Assembly (NCBI GenBank): GCA_949752745.1
Contig: OX457024.1
Location: forward strand, 52,655,810 to 52,719,809
DNA length: 64,000 bases
Reading direction: 5' to 3'
Origin: Protula sp. h YS-2021
Lineage: Eukaryota > Annelida > Polychaeta > Sabellida > Serpulidae
This document shows, piece by piece, positions 1-12,074 of the stretch (position 1 is its first letter; each line of letters begins with the position of its first letter). The notes beneath the pieces are model-generated. The model was not told the origin of the DNA, made no database searches, and worked only from the letters and a program-made list of their open reading frames with translations. The translations under genes and the position numbers were made by a program.

Positions 1-1500
1 TGTGATCCTTTAACCGAACGAGTAGACTTGGTGTGCACTTCCCGTATACTACTATTGCTTGCACAGAACACCTTTGCTTTTCAACCAGTTCTTTTTTTAG
101 GGACAACATATGGAGGTTCATGTTGTGTGGGTGGCGGTGCCAGTGTAGCCAATGCCGTTGCCGCGATGTCTCAGTTGCCCACCGCTGTAGAAGTTGGAAC
201 ATTGGAGCCGCCCGATTCGCCTTACCCACCAACAGGAGTGTGAAAGTCTGCCCTCTACCCAACCATGCGCCTACCCTTTTGAGTATCGTGCCTTGAAGAA
301 ACGCATACATTACCTCCTGCGGCCACGGGCAACTTCACGCATCGCCGCCCTCTACTTCGGGGCGGGGTCTGGACATGATGACACAAGCCGCGTGAGCTGT
401 TTGTTAAACCACGTTGCAAGCATGTCCACCCGTGATGACCCGAGCTCTCCACCACCCATTGGAACAGTTCCGTTGACAACGTCCATTCCCCTTGCAGTAC
501 TAGTATAGTCAGGTTCACTGGAAGATGATGTGGCAGCAGCGTTACTAGGTGTTGCATTGCTAGCTCCATACTTCTCTGCCGGCTTACGTCAGGGTGTGTG
601 ACCACGTATCCCCTGCTTCTTGGATTAATTTCCCGTAGTGGCGTTGTCTTTTAAGCACAAGACGGTCTTGCAGTGCAGTTCCTCGCCAGATATCCTCAGT
701 GCATCCACCACGATCCGCATTTCGACCCATGATGTCCCAGAAGGGTATCTCCAAGTATTCTGGCGTCGACATTTCCTTGCTGGGAGATTCTTCCCTGGTG
801 TGGCGGCTTGTCTTGGCGGTCTTTCTCCAAACAGAGCAGACGCGTTTACGTAGGTACATAAACGAATCCCAACATCTGGTGGCTTAAATAGAAACAGTGT
901 AGCCGACGTTTCACCGTCATTCGCTTTCGTAATCGGTAGCACTGTCGTATGTGATGGGTGTGGGTTGGCTCTGGGCACTAGGGTTCGTCTTTTGTGGCGT
1001 TCAGTTGAGATGAATCTGATGACTTGGATCCCTAGAAGAAGAAATCCGTCTTCTCCCTCTGCTTTGTGCCTCCCTGGACGACGTAGAGGTGCATGTTCGG
1101 GCTGCTTTGCATTTAGGTAATAAGTGTGGCGGGAGAGGAGGGCTCGCTCTCCCTTGGTAGCCGCTGGCGTCTCTGACCTGGTTTGGTTCGAGATTCTGTT
1201 TTTCCGCGGTGAGGCCACCCGCAGCCTTCGTAATGGCGTAGATTCCCTCACCTGCTCGGGTGAGATTGTTGCGCTTCAACCCCACAAGCCAGATTAGGAC
1301 TTTTGTTGTTGTTACACGTTTTTAAGATCTCTTTCGAACTCAGTTGTATAGGCAGAACTGACATTTCGGGCGGAGAGAGAGCATTTCTTGCTCTTGCAGC
1401 CCTTGTGCTTCCGGTATTTTTGGACGATTTGTCAAACTTCGAATCCTCTAGTGACTTATTCAACGATGTTTCGGCCGAAAACATGGTGCGTGACCACATC
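1..1500. other. GC-richer segment with overlapping ORFs, unrecognised
   Basis: This stretch is visibly richer in G and C than its surroundings and has several overlapping open frames, the longest on the - strand (1251 to 625, 208 codons). A shorter - strand frame at 859-584 contains EYLEIPFWDIMGRNADRGG. None matches a family I know. The frames overlap in different phases on the same strand, which fits an old frameshifted coding relic such as a transposon pol or gag, but this is a guess. No splice pattern, poly(A) signal or inverted ends were identified. Confidence 0.25.
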
Positions 1501-2149
1501 TGTTTGATTTGGCTGTTTTTATTTTAGCACGTGTCTCCCTAAGCTCTCTCAGCCAGGAATTAGGGAGGTGCACAAACGTTTCTACACTAAACCCACGTAC
1601 CTACATGGGGGCATGCCTGCTAAGAAAAAATGTTGATTACTCGGTGAAAATCGGTGTGATTACCAGACTGCAACCATCTATAGAAACTTTAGATACCTTT
1701 GAACACTATATGGAAACTTTTAAGAGCTGAGAGCCACGTATAGAGAGGCATAACCAGATACATACTGAGGGTGCCGATGTGTTACCACGAACAACAGCCG
1801 TTGTAATTCGTTTCATAATATACCTGATTGTTACCAAACTACGGCACTCTGCAGTGTAAATCAGCCTCTGGTTCGACTGATGAAGTGCCAAAGAGCGGCA
1901 CGCGAGTGACACAAATAACTGTGCTACCCACCACACCACAGAGTCCGCTGTCAGTGGTTTGAAACTGCACCCTTCCTGTGCGACTGAAAACCTTCTGAGC
2001 TTTACTTCGGTAGTCCACATGTGTCTGTAGGTAATCCGATAAAAATATAGGAGAAAAAGCTTTTGGAAAATTGGTTACCGAATATTTTAAAATGCCCCAA
2101 AACTAGAGTCTCAGTGAGACAGGATCCCCCGTTTAAGGTAAATGATATA

Positions 2150-2545
2150 CAGTAAAACCTCAAACACTGAACACCTCCAAATAGTGAACACCTTCCGTAA
2201 TGGAGGAGTTATTTCGGTCCCAAGTACCCCCAACCACTTTTTTCACTGACTTTATGGCCTGGGTAAAGCTTAATAAAGCGGTAATGTAGGTTATCACGCA
2301 TTTTTCAGCTTTGGGGACGTTTTGGTCTTAAATTTGGTTGCGGATTTTATCGCCGGGTACTTTATGGCCGGGCACCTTATACGCGAGGTAAAGCTTAAAA
2401 AATCGTTAACTTTGGCTATCATAAATTGCTTTGGCTTTGCGGACGTCTTCGCCCTAAATCCATTTGGGGACCTTATGGCAAGGAACATTATAGTTTTTGC
2501 TTTGAGGACGTTTTGGCTCTAAATTCATTCGGGGACTTTATGAGG
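2150..2545. repeat. pogo/Tigger-like end and adjoining short tandem units
   Basis: The word cagtaaaacctc at 2150-2161, followed by gaacacctccaaatagtgaacacc, resembles the outer part of pogo/Tigger-type terminal repeats. From about 2290 to 2545 there are roughly three diverged units containing gcggacgt(t/c)tt, ctaaat and ggggac(c/t)ttatgg. No transposase is visible. A related-looking tract (ggttttactg.acg, tggtcgctaaaacagg) lies at 56640-56870. Confidence 0.35.
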
Positions 2546-2549
2546 CTCA

Positions 2550-3785
2550 TTCAATAAAGCTGCAGATTGCCGTTTTCTATCTGTATTCCTTAAACAGTAC
2601 AACAGAGACGACAGTTATTCGAGAATTCTGACATTTATAACTTTTATTCTCTCAATTCTATCCAATACTGAATGTACTCGACTCGACTCAACAACTTCAA
2701 TAACATTTATCCAGCGTTTTATTTGAATGTACCAACAAGACGCCGCAATAGCACCTCCTTTTGCACCATTTAATCTCACACCTGCCGTGTGGCCTCTATG
2801 CTTCGCAAAAATCAACTGCTGACAGTGCAACAATCACGCTCCTTATACTTGCTGGCAGAACAGCAATCGCTAATCAGAAATGCGACCAGTCAGTGTTTCG
2901 CTCCTAAATCAGGAACTAATAGGAAAATACCTGCCCAAAAACATATGTTACATAGAGTTATGGTATAAAGTTATGTTTCTGGAATGATCACTTCGCAAAA
3001 CGGCAACATCGGTTATAATCTCTGGTATTTCTAAATACTTGAAAATTAGATGAGAAGTTTGTGTTAACTAACTAACTAATTTTTACTCGTCTCCAAAATC
3101 ACCAAAACCGGAAGTTCCAAAACCTGTATTGATACCGTCCTCCCCATCACAATAAGGTTTTTTCCATATCCTATAAAAAATTATAAATCCAAAGTCTAGT
3201 TCCTGACATATCCCTTATACTTATAACATAAGTAAATCTCTATCAAAAAGACTGCAAACGAGCTCGAAACTAATACGACAAGATCCCCCTAGATCCCAAA
3301 ATGATCGATTCGGTCCTGTCACGCTTTGGCCTAAACGCGTCACTTTAATATTTTCCCGCTAAATTTGTTCACGCAAAAACATTTATTCAAAACTCGGTTT
3401 TCTTACAAAGCACACCCATTTCGCACTACAACAAACAGAGTGGGGCACAAACCGTATCAAATACACGCTCAAAGCACCTGAAACACAACACATACCACAT
3501 ACGGCGCGACAACAACACAAGTATGCCCAGAAAGTCATGTTGCATATCCTAACAAGCCCCCGCTCTCAGAAAACGTCCCGATTGTTTTCTTTATCAACTA
3601 AATTAGGGTATTCACAAATTTACTTTGAAAAGATGTTTCTTACAAAGTAAACTACTAATAGCTACACATTTTCATATCAATCGAAAAATTGTCACTGTCT
3701 GCTCAGATGGTTAGCGGCAACGTTTTCAGATCCCTTGCTGATCTTTAGAGAAAACGCATAACTCCGTAATGCTAATGCCTATGGC
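2550..3785. other. No gene recognised
   Basis: Ordinary AT-rich intronic-type sequence. I see no exon with splice borders, no long ORF that resembles a protein family, and no clear repeat structure. Confidence 0.4.
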
Positions 3786-3786
3786 A

Positions 3787-4675
3787 TTAGCCTCGCACTG
3801 TCGTTTTACGGTTTACGTTTACGTGATCAATCTCGATGATAAAGTGGGTCCCGTATAAACACTTTGCGAAACGTTCCACTGCGAAGGTAATTGCGAGAAA
3901 CTCTCGCTCAATAAAAGAATAGTTCTTTTCGCCAAGTAATAACTTGCGTACACCACTGGAAAACACCATCTTCGTGTTCCTGCAGGAGGACCGCACCGAG
4001 ACCGTTTTCAGACGCATCAGCACGCAGTGTGAATTGCTTCTGCAAGTTCGACAGGCGCCGTGTCGGGGCGCTGACCAGCGTTTCCTTAAGTCGTCGAAAG
4101 GCACGCTCTTTGCCTGGATCCACAGCACCTTCAAGTCTGTTAATGGTGCTGCAACTTCGGCGAAATTCGGGATAAATTTTCTGTGGAAGCTCGCCATCCC
4201 GAGAAACGAGCAAACTTGCTTCTTTGGGTTTAGGTGTGTTCCCGATCTTCTCCAGCTTTTCGCTTTCCATACGCTACTGTCCTTTCCCAATGACGTGACA
4301 AGTAAAATTGATATCTAAATAACCAATTAAACACCTTGCCGATCTAATGGTTAACTTGGCTTTCCGAATGCGTGTGAACAGCTCGCAATGCGCAACGAGA
4401 TGGTCACTCCACGTTCTGGTGTGTGGCAACAATTCATCCACATATTTGTAAATGTTTGACATCCATCCTAGCATCTTGCGGATAACGCGATTGAATTTGG
4501 CTGTCAAATTCACCAGACCGAAAGGTTTCGTGGTGAATTGGTACGTCCTTTTTGGCACACTGAAAGCTGTGAATTTCTTTGAGTTTTCTGCCATCGGGAT
4601 CTGCCAATATCCTTTTGAAAAGTCTGTTTTTGAGAATAATGTTTTATATATCGGCGGTGCATCAGATTTCTGCAA
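3787..4675 (-). pseudogene. Ty3/Gypsy retrotransposon pol fragment (RT-RNase H), frameshifted
   Basis: Read on the - strand from 4675 downward, the first frame carries reverse transcriptase motifs: SKTDFSKGYWQIPM, KPFGLVNLTAKFNRVI and YKYVDELL. The second Asp of the YVDD active site is Glu here. The reading then shifts frame near 4290-4270 to a segment with FLGMASFHRKFIPNFAEVA and, in another frame, TLRADASENGLGAVLLQ, the start of the Ty3/Gypsy RNase H. A last part has LGEKNYSFIEREFLAI. Protease, integrase and LTRs were not found, so this is an isolated, inactive pol piece in the first intron region, antisense to the host gene. Confidence 0.85.
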
Positions 4676-4679
4676 ATTT

Positions 4680-5520
4680 CACAAATGTGTCCACGATGTG
4701 TACACCGACCCTTTCATTGGTTGGAAATCAACCATTCAGTTGATGGTATGTGTTAACTTAGGAAGCAACACCTTTCTCTATTACCACAGTTTCTCATGTA
4801 ATTCTTTATTGTGACCATTGATCAAATTGTTAAAGTTAAAATTGACGCCAAGTGGATCTTTTTTTATTGCCTGACTTTAACATTCAGTTAAAAGTGACGA
4901 CAAAGTTAAAAACTCAGCTAATACGCTTGACCAGTATGTCCTACTCCTGATCTAGGAGGTATATGAAGGGCCCGAATTAATCCATTCAGTTTAATAAAAA
5001 ATGTTACACAATTACACAATTATAATGAAGACCGTAAATATTTAGCAAAAAATCCTTTCTAACCGAAATATCTTTGGTCCAAATGTCATTAATTCTGACG
5101 TAACAAGGTGAGGCAATGCGATTTATTAAGTTTGAAATTATTCTTTTCCGCAAATAAAATAATATAATACAACAAATAAATAATTTAAAACAATAAGAAA
5201 TATTGAATGAATAATAAATAAACAAATGAGTAACAAATTACAAATGCATAAATAATGAATAAATAAATAAATAAAAGAGCTCATGGAAACAGCACACTTG
5301 AGCATTAACCCGTTCGATGACTTATCATGTCTACTGTATAACTTATATGTAGGTTTGAACGCCATAAAAGGTACATTGAGTAATCATGTTTAGTTTCAGA
5401 ATTAGTTCATCCTCCATTGGAATTAAATTAATTATGCTGATGTTGACTAATATTTAGGCCTCCGGCCTCCGCGCTTAGCACAGAGTGTGCGACTCGTAAA
5501 AATCCACTCGTTTGCCCGTC
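4680..5520. other. No gene recognised; AT-rich with ATAA-type simple repeats
   Basis: Low-complexity AT-rich DNA with runs of aataaata around 5150-5275. The open frames here are products of composition. Nothing with splice borders was seen before the first cbEGF exon at 5750. Confidence 0.4.
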
Positions 5521-5547
5521 CGACCTTTTATATATATATTCCGTTTT

Positions 5548-5576
5548 GTGAAGGAAACGGATTCCGTTTCCTTCAC
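5548..5576. repeat. Perfect 13-bp inverted repeat (hairpin)
   Basis: gtgaaggaaacgg at 5548-5560 is followed by the 3-base loop att and then its exact reverse complement at 5564-5576. It lies about 170 bases upstream of the cbEGF exon at 5750, just after a short TA tract. No function is evident. It could be the end of an unrecognised mobile element. Confidence 0.7.
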
Positions 5577-5749
5577 ATATTGGAGCTGTGTAGCGTGCGG
5601 TCATTTTTCGATTTTTCTATCAATTCCCCTATCTAGAGGGGTACCACTTCAAATGAAATGACCAGAATTCTGTGGCCAAGCGGGTGAGAGTCTAACCAAA
5701 TTTAATGGCTACTTGTTATAAACTTCATTGTGTGCTTTGCATTTGGCAG

Positions 5750-5875
5750 ATATAAACGAATGTGTTCGCCTGGAAGATAAATGTCAGAGAGGCCAATGCA
5801 TCAACTCGCAGGGTTCTTATAGATGCCAATGCCCTCGCCATTTTGTTTTGTCTTCAGATGGAAACACTTGTCTCG
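5750..5875 (+). CDS. fbn: Fibrillin-like gene, cbEGF exon (a)
   Basis: This 126-base internal exon encodes one complete calcium-binding EGF module of a secreted microfibril protein. The translation opens DINEC and holds six cysteines in EGF spacing. The segment CINSQGSYRC fits the Asp/Asn beta-hydroxylation pattern C-x-[DN]-x4-[FY]-x-C, and the D-I-N-E calcium-binding start is present. The exon follows a pyrimidine-rich tract ending in cag (to 5749) and is followed by gtaag (from 5876). It begins and ends in phase 1, the classical one-module-one-exon arrangement of fibrillins and LTBPs. The next recognisable exon is about 23.3 kb downstream because the intron is full of transposons. The family call rests mostly on the TB/hybrid exons at 52-53 kb. 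Alone, this exon could come from any cbEGF protein such as fibulin or Notch. Confidence 0.88.
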
Positions 5876-6549
5876 GTAAGTTACCTTTAATTCTATATTA
5901 AAATTTGGTGCTCTTTTAAAATTTTAATGTTACGAAACCTTGTCTCAACCCTTTTTCAAATCCCCTAGTTCATTGCTTTCGTACGATTCGTTAAAGTGTT
6001 TCCGTATGATTCCTTTTTTTCGCCAAAACCTTGTCACGCGAACTCCTCTGAGACAGCTAGGATTAGGACAGCAAATTTTGGCGGAGACATAGTGTAGCAT
6101 GTCTAGTTGGCCTAGCTCATTTTTGCTAGAAATTTATTTACATTTATTATGCAAAAGTGGACATTGAAATTTTGCCGTTGACGCCCATTACAAGGCAAGC
6201 AGACACTTTGATTTCGCAGTTTAGGGAACTGGTATTGCATCAGCATAAGAACATATTGATTGCTCCACTGTTCACAAGACAGCTATTGCAGCTTGTGTGG
6301 GCAATATATATATATTATATTATACATTATATTATTGTATTATATAAATTCAATTTTGGACTCTAAAGGGGATCAAGAGAAAGTATTTCAAATACTCAAA
6401 GACTATATCCCAAGAAACAGAAAGTAAGCTTCCGGACTCTGATTCTGATATTAAACTTAAAATGAATTTAACCATTATTTTGTGACTAAAATAAAAAACA
6501 TAACAGAAAATTGAAGAGCAATATAATTTTTATCAATACACGTGTGATG

Positions 6550-6865
6550 AACCCCAACGCAATCTGAAGTCTTTCACAGAGATATCAGATAAAGATACTC
6601 AAAAGTACATTTACCAATACAAAAGTGCGACATATAGCTTGAATCCGATCCAAACACCGCTATTAAAGAAGTCCCAGAAATCTCTTATTGCAAAAATCAT
6701 TAACTGTTCAATCAAAGAAGGTATTTTTCCAAACAGTTTGAAGAAGGTGCTTGTTCGTCCGCGTCTGAAAAAGCCGACCCTAGATACTATCAATTATAAG
6801 AGCTATCATCCAGTACCCAACATAGCATACTTCAAAAATTATCGAAAAGCGGTAATAGTGCAGTT
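6550..6865 (+). mobile_element. CR1/L2-type LINE, reverse transcriptase N-terminal part (upstream half)
   Basis: The + strand frame from about 6550 reads through motifs typical of the linker and fingers of CR1/L2-group LINE reverse transcriptases: LNPIQTPLLKK, AKIINCSIKEGIFP and a degenerate YKSYHPVPNIAYF near the start of the RT domain. It stops making sense right after the codons for AVIVQ. That point carries taatagtgcagtt (6853-6865), which recurs at 10681-10693 where the same LINE resumes. The fragment is therefore the left half of one element split by a later insertion. The 5' part of the LINE (endonuclease) was not recognised. Confidence 0.75.
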
Positions 6866-9800
6866 TTTAAAATTTTATTTATTTTTCATATAGATATAAA
6901 TGTACAGAAAACACCGCACAAAACATAACATCACTTATCCTCAAAATGACTTCACACAACGGCATACATCTTACTGGACTTGCCTGTCAATAGGTGTATG
7001 TCAATAGACATTTGGTCCACTGCAGGGTTCAGAACGCTCGGTTAAACAACTGCATTGAAGATACAATTACGACGTGACAACACACACACATACACACACA
7101 CACACACTCCTACACCAACACACATACACACGATACACAAGAGTTTTGGTTGCTCGTAACAGGAGAATGGTTGTGGCCAACTGGAGTTTACTATTTCATA
7201 AAGAACGCTTTTTCCAATAGAGGATTATACAGTCACCATTTGCTTCGAAAGGTTTTATGGGTCAAACGGGTTTTTTCGGTAAACACACGTTGATAAACTT
7301 TTCGAGCTACAACTGAAGAAACTACATTTTCTTTTCTGCCCCTACGGGAAATTATTTCAAATTTTATTACCAGAATAATAAGATTAGAGCCATATCTTCT
7401 ACCCCCAAAAGAAAGTCTTTTATATTGGACGTATGCTGTAATTTCAGAAGTATCCACAATTAAAAATATATCCAACAATTAGGGCGTGGACTAGCATGTC
7501 TTTCACACCAGTTTAGCAGTATTCGCAGTCTGCGGAATTTTGTTTTTTCCACCGGAAGAGATTTTCTCCACAACTAATAATGTCATTTACTAGTTTAAGC
7601 TAGAACGGAATTAGTTTAGTTTCTGTAGTACTTTTTTGCAAGTGGGATACGCCTGTAGAAAACTTCATTACTTATTTGGTGCGATGTATGCCACTTTATC
7701 ATAGGTGTTGCAGGGCTACTATTTATAAAGATGAAAAGCATCGCAAATTGTTTGCTTTTTACCTTCGTAATATTTATGGTTTTACCGTCAATCGTTTTAA
7801 TACGTCATTGACCAAAAAGTTTGGTTTTTCACCTCCTGATTTTAGTGTACTGCATTACCCCTTGAAAGGTTTCAAAATCTACCTTTATGGTATATTTATC
7901 TACAAATTGATAGGTGAGGAATTTTCCTTCCTTGTCGCACAGGTCGTGAATGAGCACCACACCTTTATCGAACATTCCTTGTAAAAATACTTTTGCCGTA
8001 AATCAGAATATTTTTATTGTTCCAAATGACATATTCGGCTTAGTCTGCTGTTAATATTTCTGTGGCATACAGTAACATTTTCTTAAAAAATGTGGCAATC
8101 AACCTAGGTTGTCGACATTGTAGTTACACCTAAAGAAGAAAAAGCAAACCGCCCATCGAGTTGAAATATCTATTGACTATGTCATTCCAGCCCACTCCTT
8201 GAAGCATTGGTTTCAACCAGGTCAATTTTAACGGTTTACTTTGTGAGTTAATATCTATGGCATTTAAACCACTTTCCTCATGACCGTTAATCAATACCAG
8301 GTGTTTTACTTTAGACGGTTCATAGTTCCTGATAAATTGTGTAATTCAGACTGAATTACAATTTTCTCTTCAGTATGTAACCTTGTCATATAATAAATTA
8401 GGTTTGAGATACCAAAGGTCTCTGCCACTAGTATTTTCCCTCACAAGCTTTGAGACTATCCGTGGAGGACATTTGTCATTTTTTAAATTTTTGAGTCAAC
8501 ATTTTTTTTCAATTTTTCTTCATTATTCGTTCCAACATGTACACCAAGATCTCGAAGGTATAAGTTTCTACCTTCATATCCGCAATTGTAGTCCTTTTGC
8601 ATCCCCACGGACCTAACCAGTAGAGAACAGACTTATTAATATTTAGCTTCAAGCCAGAAAAACCGGAGAACGTTGGCATAGTTTCTATTAATTTTAAGAC
8701 AGAATGCGTATTTATAGGCGAACATGTACAATCATCTGCTTTAGTTTATATTTTCGTTCTCCTGTCTCAAACCCATCTGTCATTATCCTGTCTAATCATA
8801 CCACCCGTAATCTCTGTACTTAGGAGAAATAGAACTTTTGTGCGATATCAAGAGCTCCCCTTTACGTTTGCTAAAATTTAGTGCCTCAACTAATTTCGGC
8901 CCCAAAATATCCCAGAATTCCTTGTAAAATTTTAGTGTCAGCCCATCGCATCCCGGTGATTTGTTTTTCATGAAGCGGCGGGGTGCTTCAACGCAGTCAG
9001 CCACTATGATATCTCCTTCACAGCTCACAGCTTCAGTGAAGGGCTTAATTTCTCCTACTAACTTTTTTTTCGAAGATCGTTACCCTCAAGATGGACAGAG
9101 GAGGCATACAGTGATAAATCAACGTTGTGTAGTTCTTTAAGGATAGACTTTGGTTCCGTAACTTCAAGACCTTCGCACATAAGTCTTTTTCTCAAAAATA
9201 ATGTTTGCCTTATTGTAAAAGTAAGGTGTGCTCCTCTCGTTCTCGTCTATGTATTGTACGCGTGATACGCAGATATGCCGCTCGGGCTTTATCTTCGTTG
9301 AGCTTCTCTAGCTCTTCCTTACATTCAGCAAACGAAACAATTTCAGCATCTGTAGCCCTTTCAGCGCATATCTTTTTATCAAGGTCTTCTAGTAGCTTCA
9401 TGATATGCGTTTCTTTTTTTCTACGTCCTTTTCCCCTAGTTTTGCAATACATAACTGAAAACTCAACAATTTTGTGTTTGAACCAGTCAAATCTTAAAGC
9501 TACATCGGTTATTGTTTCTGCTGCACTCCATTGACGAGCTACCATTTCCCTCATTTGTTCATTGTTTATAGGTTCTTTTAGGACAGACGACTTTAGTTTG
9601 AAAAAACCTTGTCCGGGAGTTACCCTATGTGAAACAATTTCTAATTCCATTAATGAGCAATCGCTAAGGAGCCCGGGCAATATTCGAGCAGATTTTACTT
9701 TTTTAGCCCATTTATTCTGCATCAAAAATAGTTTAACTTACATTTGATGTGTCTATTTCATTCAAAGTTTCCGGTAGCTTGACCAAGAAAAGAATTCTCT

Positions 9801-10680
9801 TTGTCTCCGAGTTAGGGTCATAAATATTTATAAGGGTTATACACGTTCCATATCTTAAAAATTCAAAGACTTGGATACGCTCCCATAATGGGTTACTATG
9901 GGGGAATGATTTTGCAGTTTTTGCTGAATAAAAATACCTGCCCTGCGCTGCGTATACTTCCTTGGTTTATATGCAACATGCCTTCACCCCAGTCTTCCTT
10001 CCATTTTTTTTCATATCTCCTTTCAGGGCAAAAGCCTCTTGAATGAGATATATATTTTCTTTACCTTAGGAAAGACATAACAGCAATTCTTTTCCCCAAG
10101 TCCCGCAAACCCTTGACATAAAAGGATACAAATTTTAAACCGTTCATTTAGATCTCCAACAAAGACATGTACCATACCGAAGCCTACCAGCCGTTCTGCA
10201 TGACTAACAAGCAACAAAAAACAACAAACAATAACAAAATATAAAAGAACAAACACATGGGTATAAGCACATGAACACAAAAATACTATAAACAACACAG
10301 TGAAGAATGTGTAATGTAAAGTACACGTGTATTTTAAGTTACAGAAATAGAACATCTATTCTTAGATGGCGTGAAGATAATTGCATAGAAGTTACAAATA
10401 AGGCAAATGAATAGTGGTATAGAAGAGGAATGGGTACGATAGTGTAATGGACCCATCTGGGTAGGTTCATCGCTTTGGAGTATGATAGGATACAGGAGTG
10501 ATACATCAGAGGCCACGAGGAAATTAAAACAACAAGTTCGAAAATAGTAAGTCATATCTTTGGCTTCATAAAGTTTCAAACGTGGCCTTTCACGTACCGT
10601 GTTTCACCTTTCTTCTGTCATCATTCGTAGTGCTCTATATACGGTTGTATTATACACATGAAACAATTCTGAAACAATTC
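6866..10680 (-). mobile_element. Tx1/L1-type LINE inserted into the CR1/L2-type LINE
   Basis: A 3.8-kb insertion in antisense orientation, flanked by 13-bp direct repeats (6853-6865 and 10681-10693). Read on the - strand there is a degenerate AP-endonuclease-like start near 10.15 kb (LNERFKICIL). Next comes a well-kept 171-codon frame 9725-9210 (DWFKHKIVEFSVMYCKTRGK), the linker before RT in Tx1/L1-clade elements. Then RT motif NKSPGCDGLTLKFYKEFWD (9028-8792), and a downstream RT stretch with ADDCTCS and FSGLKLNINKS (about 8740-8640). The Tyr of the YADD site reads Lys (codon just before 8731-8739). Only about 50 bases separate the GCDG block from ADD, so much of the palm is deleted. The - strand 3' end is A-rich, next to the TSD at 6866. 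The element is dead. Confidence 0.82.
9210..9725 (-). pseudogene. LINE ORF2 fragment (endonuclease-RT linker, Tx1/L1 type)
   Basis: The longest coherent coding frame in the inserted LINE: 171 codons, rich in Lys/Glu/Arg and helical in character. SRVTPGQGFF-like and VEFSVMYCKTRGKGRRKKE segments are typical of the linker that precedes the reverse transcriptase in Tx1/L1-clade ORF2 proteins. Upstream coordinates (- strand 3') continue into RT motifs in a different frame, so at least one frameshift lies between 9210 and 9028. It belongs to the element at 6866-10680. Confidence 0.75.
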
Positions 10681-11720
10681 TAATAGTGCAGTTGAACAAC
10701 TATGTGTTGGCGGCAAGCCAACTTTAGCCGTTGCAGTTCTGAAGCCGGAGCCCCACAAGGCTCACTCATGGGGTCGGAATACAAGTTATATATCAAACCA
10801 GTGGGACATATCATTATAAAACACAAGCTTGACTATCATATTTATGCAGACGACACTCAACTCCAAGTTTCTTTCATCCTACAAGATCAAAGCGACATTC
10901 ATAGCGTTCTACAAAGGATAAAAGAGTGTACAATTGAAATAAAAAGTTGGATGACAAAGAACATGCCTAGACTTTCTGATTACAAAACTAAAGTGGTCAT
11001 AATGGCACCGTCCCGTAACCAGAACACAGTGAACATTCAAACCCTGCAAGTTGGCGAATCTAATGTTTGTACCTTCAATGACGGCAAAGAATATAGGAGT
11101 AATATTTGACAACACCATGTCTCTACATTCACATATCAGTGGTGTGGTCAAATCATGTTCTTTCCAAAACCGCAATGTATCATCAGTCCGTAGATTTCCC
11201 GTAAAATGAAAAGCATGTGACCCTTATCCATGCCTTTATTACGTCAAGATTGGATTTTTAAACGCCGTTCTGTATGGATTACCGAAATCTGAAATATTAC
11301 GTATATACATATTACAAAATATGGCTGCCCGAGTCATATGTCAAGCTTCAAAGTATGATAGTATAATGCCTATACTCTATTCGCTTCATTGGTTGCCAGT
11401 GGAATATAGAATAACTTACAAGTCATTGGCACTCGTCTTCAAAGCCGTGCATGGAAAAGGACCAGGGTACATACGGGATATGATGCAGTTCAATGAACCA
11501 ACGAGAAGTCTTCGCTCATCGAGCGATCCTTTTCGTCTCATCATACCTCGCTGTAAGACTAAAACCTATGGATAACGCGCTTTTTTCGCAGCCGCCCCGA
11601 AGGAATGGAATGCATTACCGAGTGATATCAGAAAAATAACGAACTATGAAATATATAAGAAATACTTTAAAAACTCATTTGTTCAAAAACGCATTCCTTA
11701 ATCTAGTCATAACTTACGAA
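10681..11720 (+). mobile_element. CR1/L2-type LINE, RT palm and C-terminal part (downstream half)
   Basis: The LINE interrupted at 6865 resumes at 10681 with codons for IVQLNNYV, then jumps after a deletion to GAPQGSLMGS, the pocket motif before the active site. An intact YADD lies at 10843-10854, followed by DDTQLQVSF and KSWMTKN. A later frame (11321-11575) holds the conserved C-terminus, with MAARVICQAS, SLHWLPVEYRI and AVHGKGPGYI. The segment normally lying between RT motifs 1 and 4 (the LDLSAAFDT region) is missing, and there are frameshifts near 11110 and 11200. A low-complexity 3' end fades near 11720. Confidence 0.85.
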
Positions 11721-11866
11721 AACTTTAGTCATTTATAAGCTATTTAACGTGTTTTAGTCTTTTTAACCACGGAATTTCTATCATATCAACTAACCGAATA
11801 TTTTTTTAGACTATTGTACGGTTTCATCGAATATTTACATAGATGTTGGCACCTAAAATACCTACG

Positions 11867-11871
<5 letters not shown>

Positions 11872-11945
<74 letters not shown>

Positions 11946-11952
11946 TATATAC

Positions 11953-12018
<66 letters not shown>
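11872..12018. repeat. (TA)n microsatellite with short (TG)n edge
   Basis: About 145 bases of nearly pure TA, interrupted by a few tac/cat units and continuing into tgtgtgtgtg at 12019-12030. Ile-Tyr open frames in every phase across it are artefacts. Confidence 0.97.
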
Positions 12019-12032
<14 letters not shown>

Positions 12033-12074
12033 ATGTGTGTGGACAATTGAGTGATCAATATGCTCAGCCATAAT

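Noticed and set aside
3787..4290. Calling the Ty3/Gypsy piece an intact retrovirus-like gene
   Set aside because: It is frameshifted, has an altered YVDD site, and lacks LTRs, protease and integrase.
11786..12073. Ile-Tyr repeat proteins (also at 15372-15681 and 16355-16672)
   Set aside because: Translation of (TA)n microsatellites.
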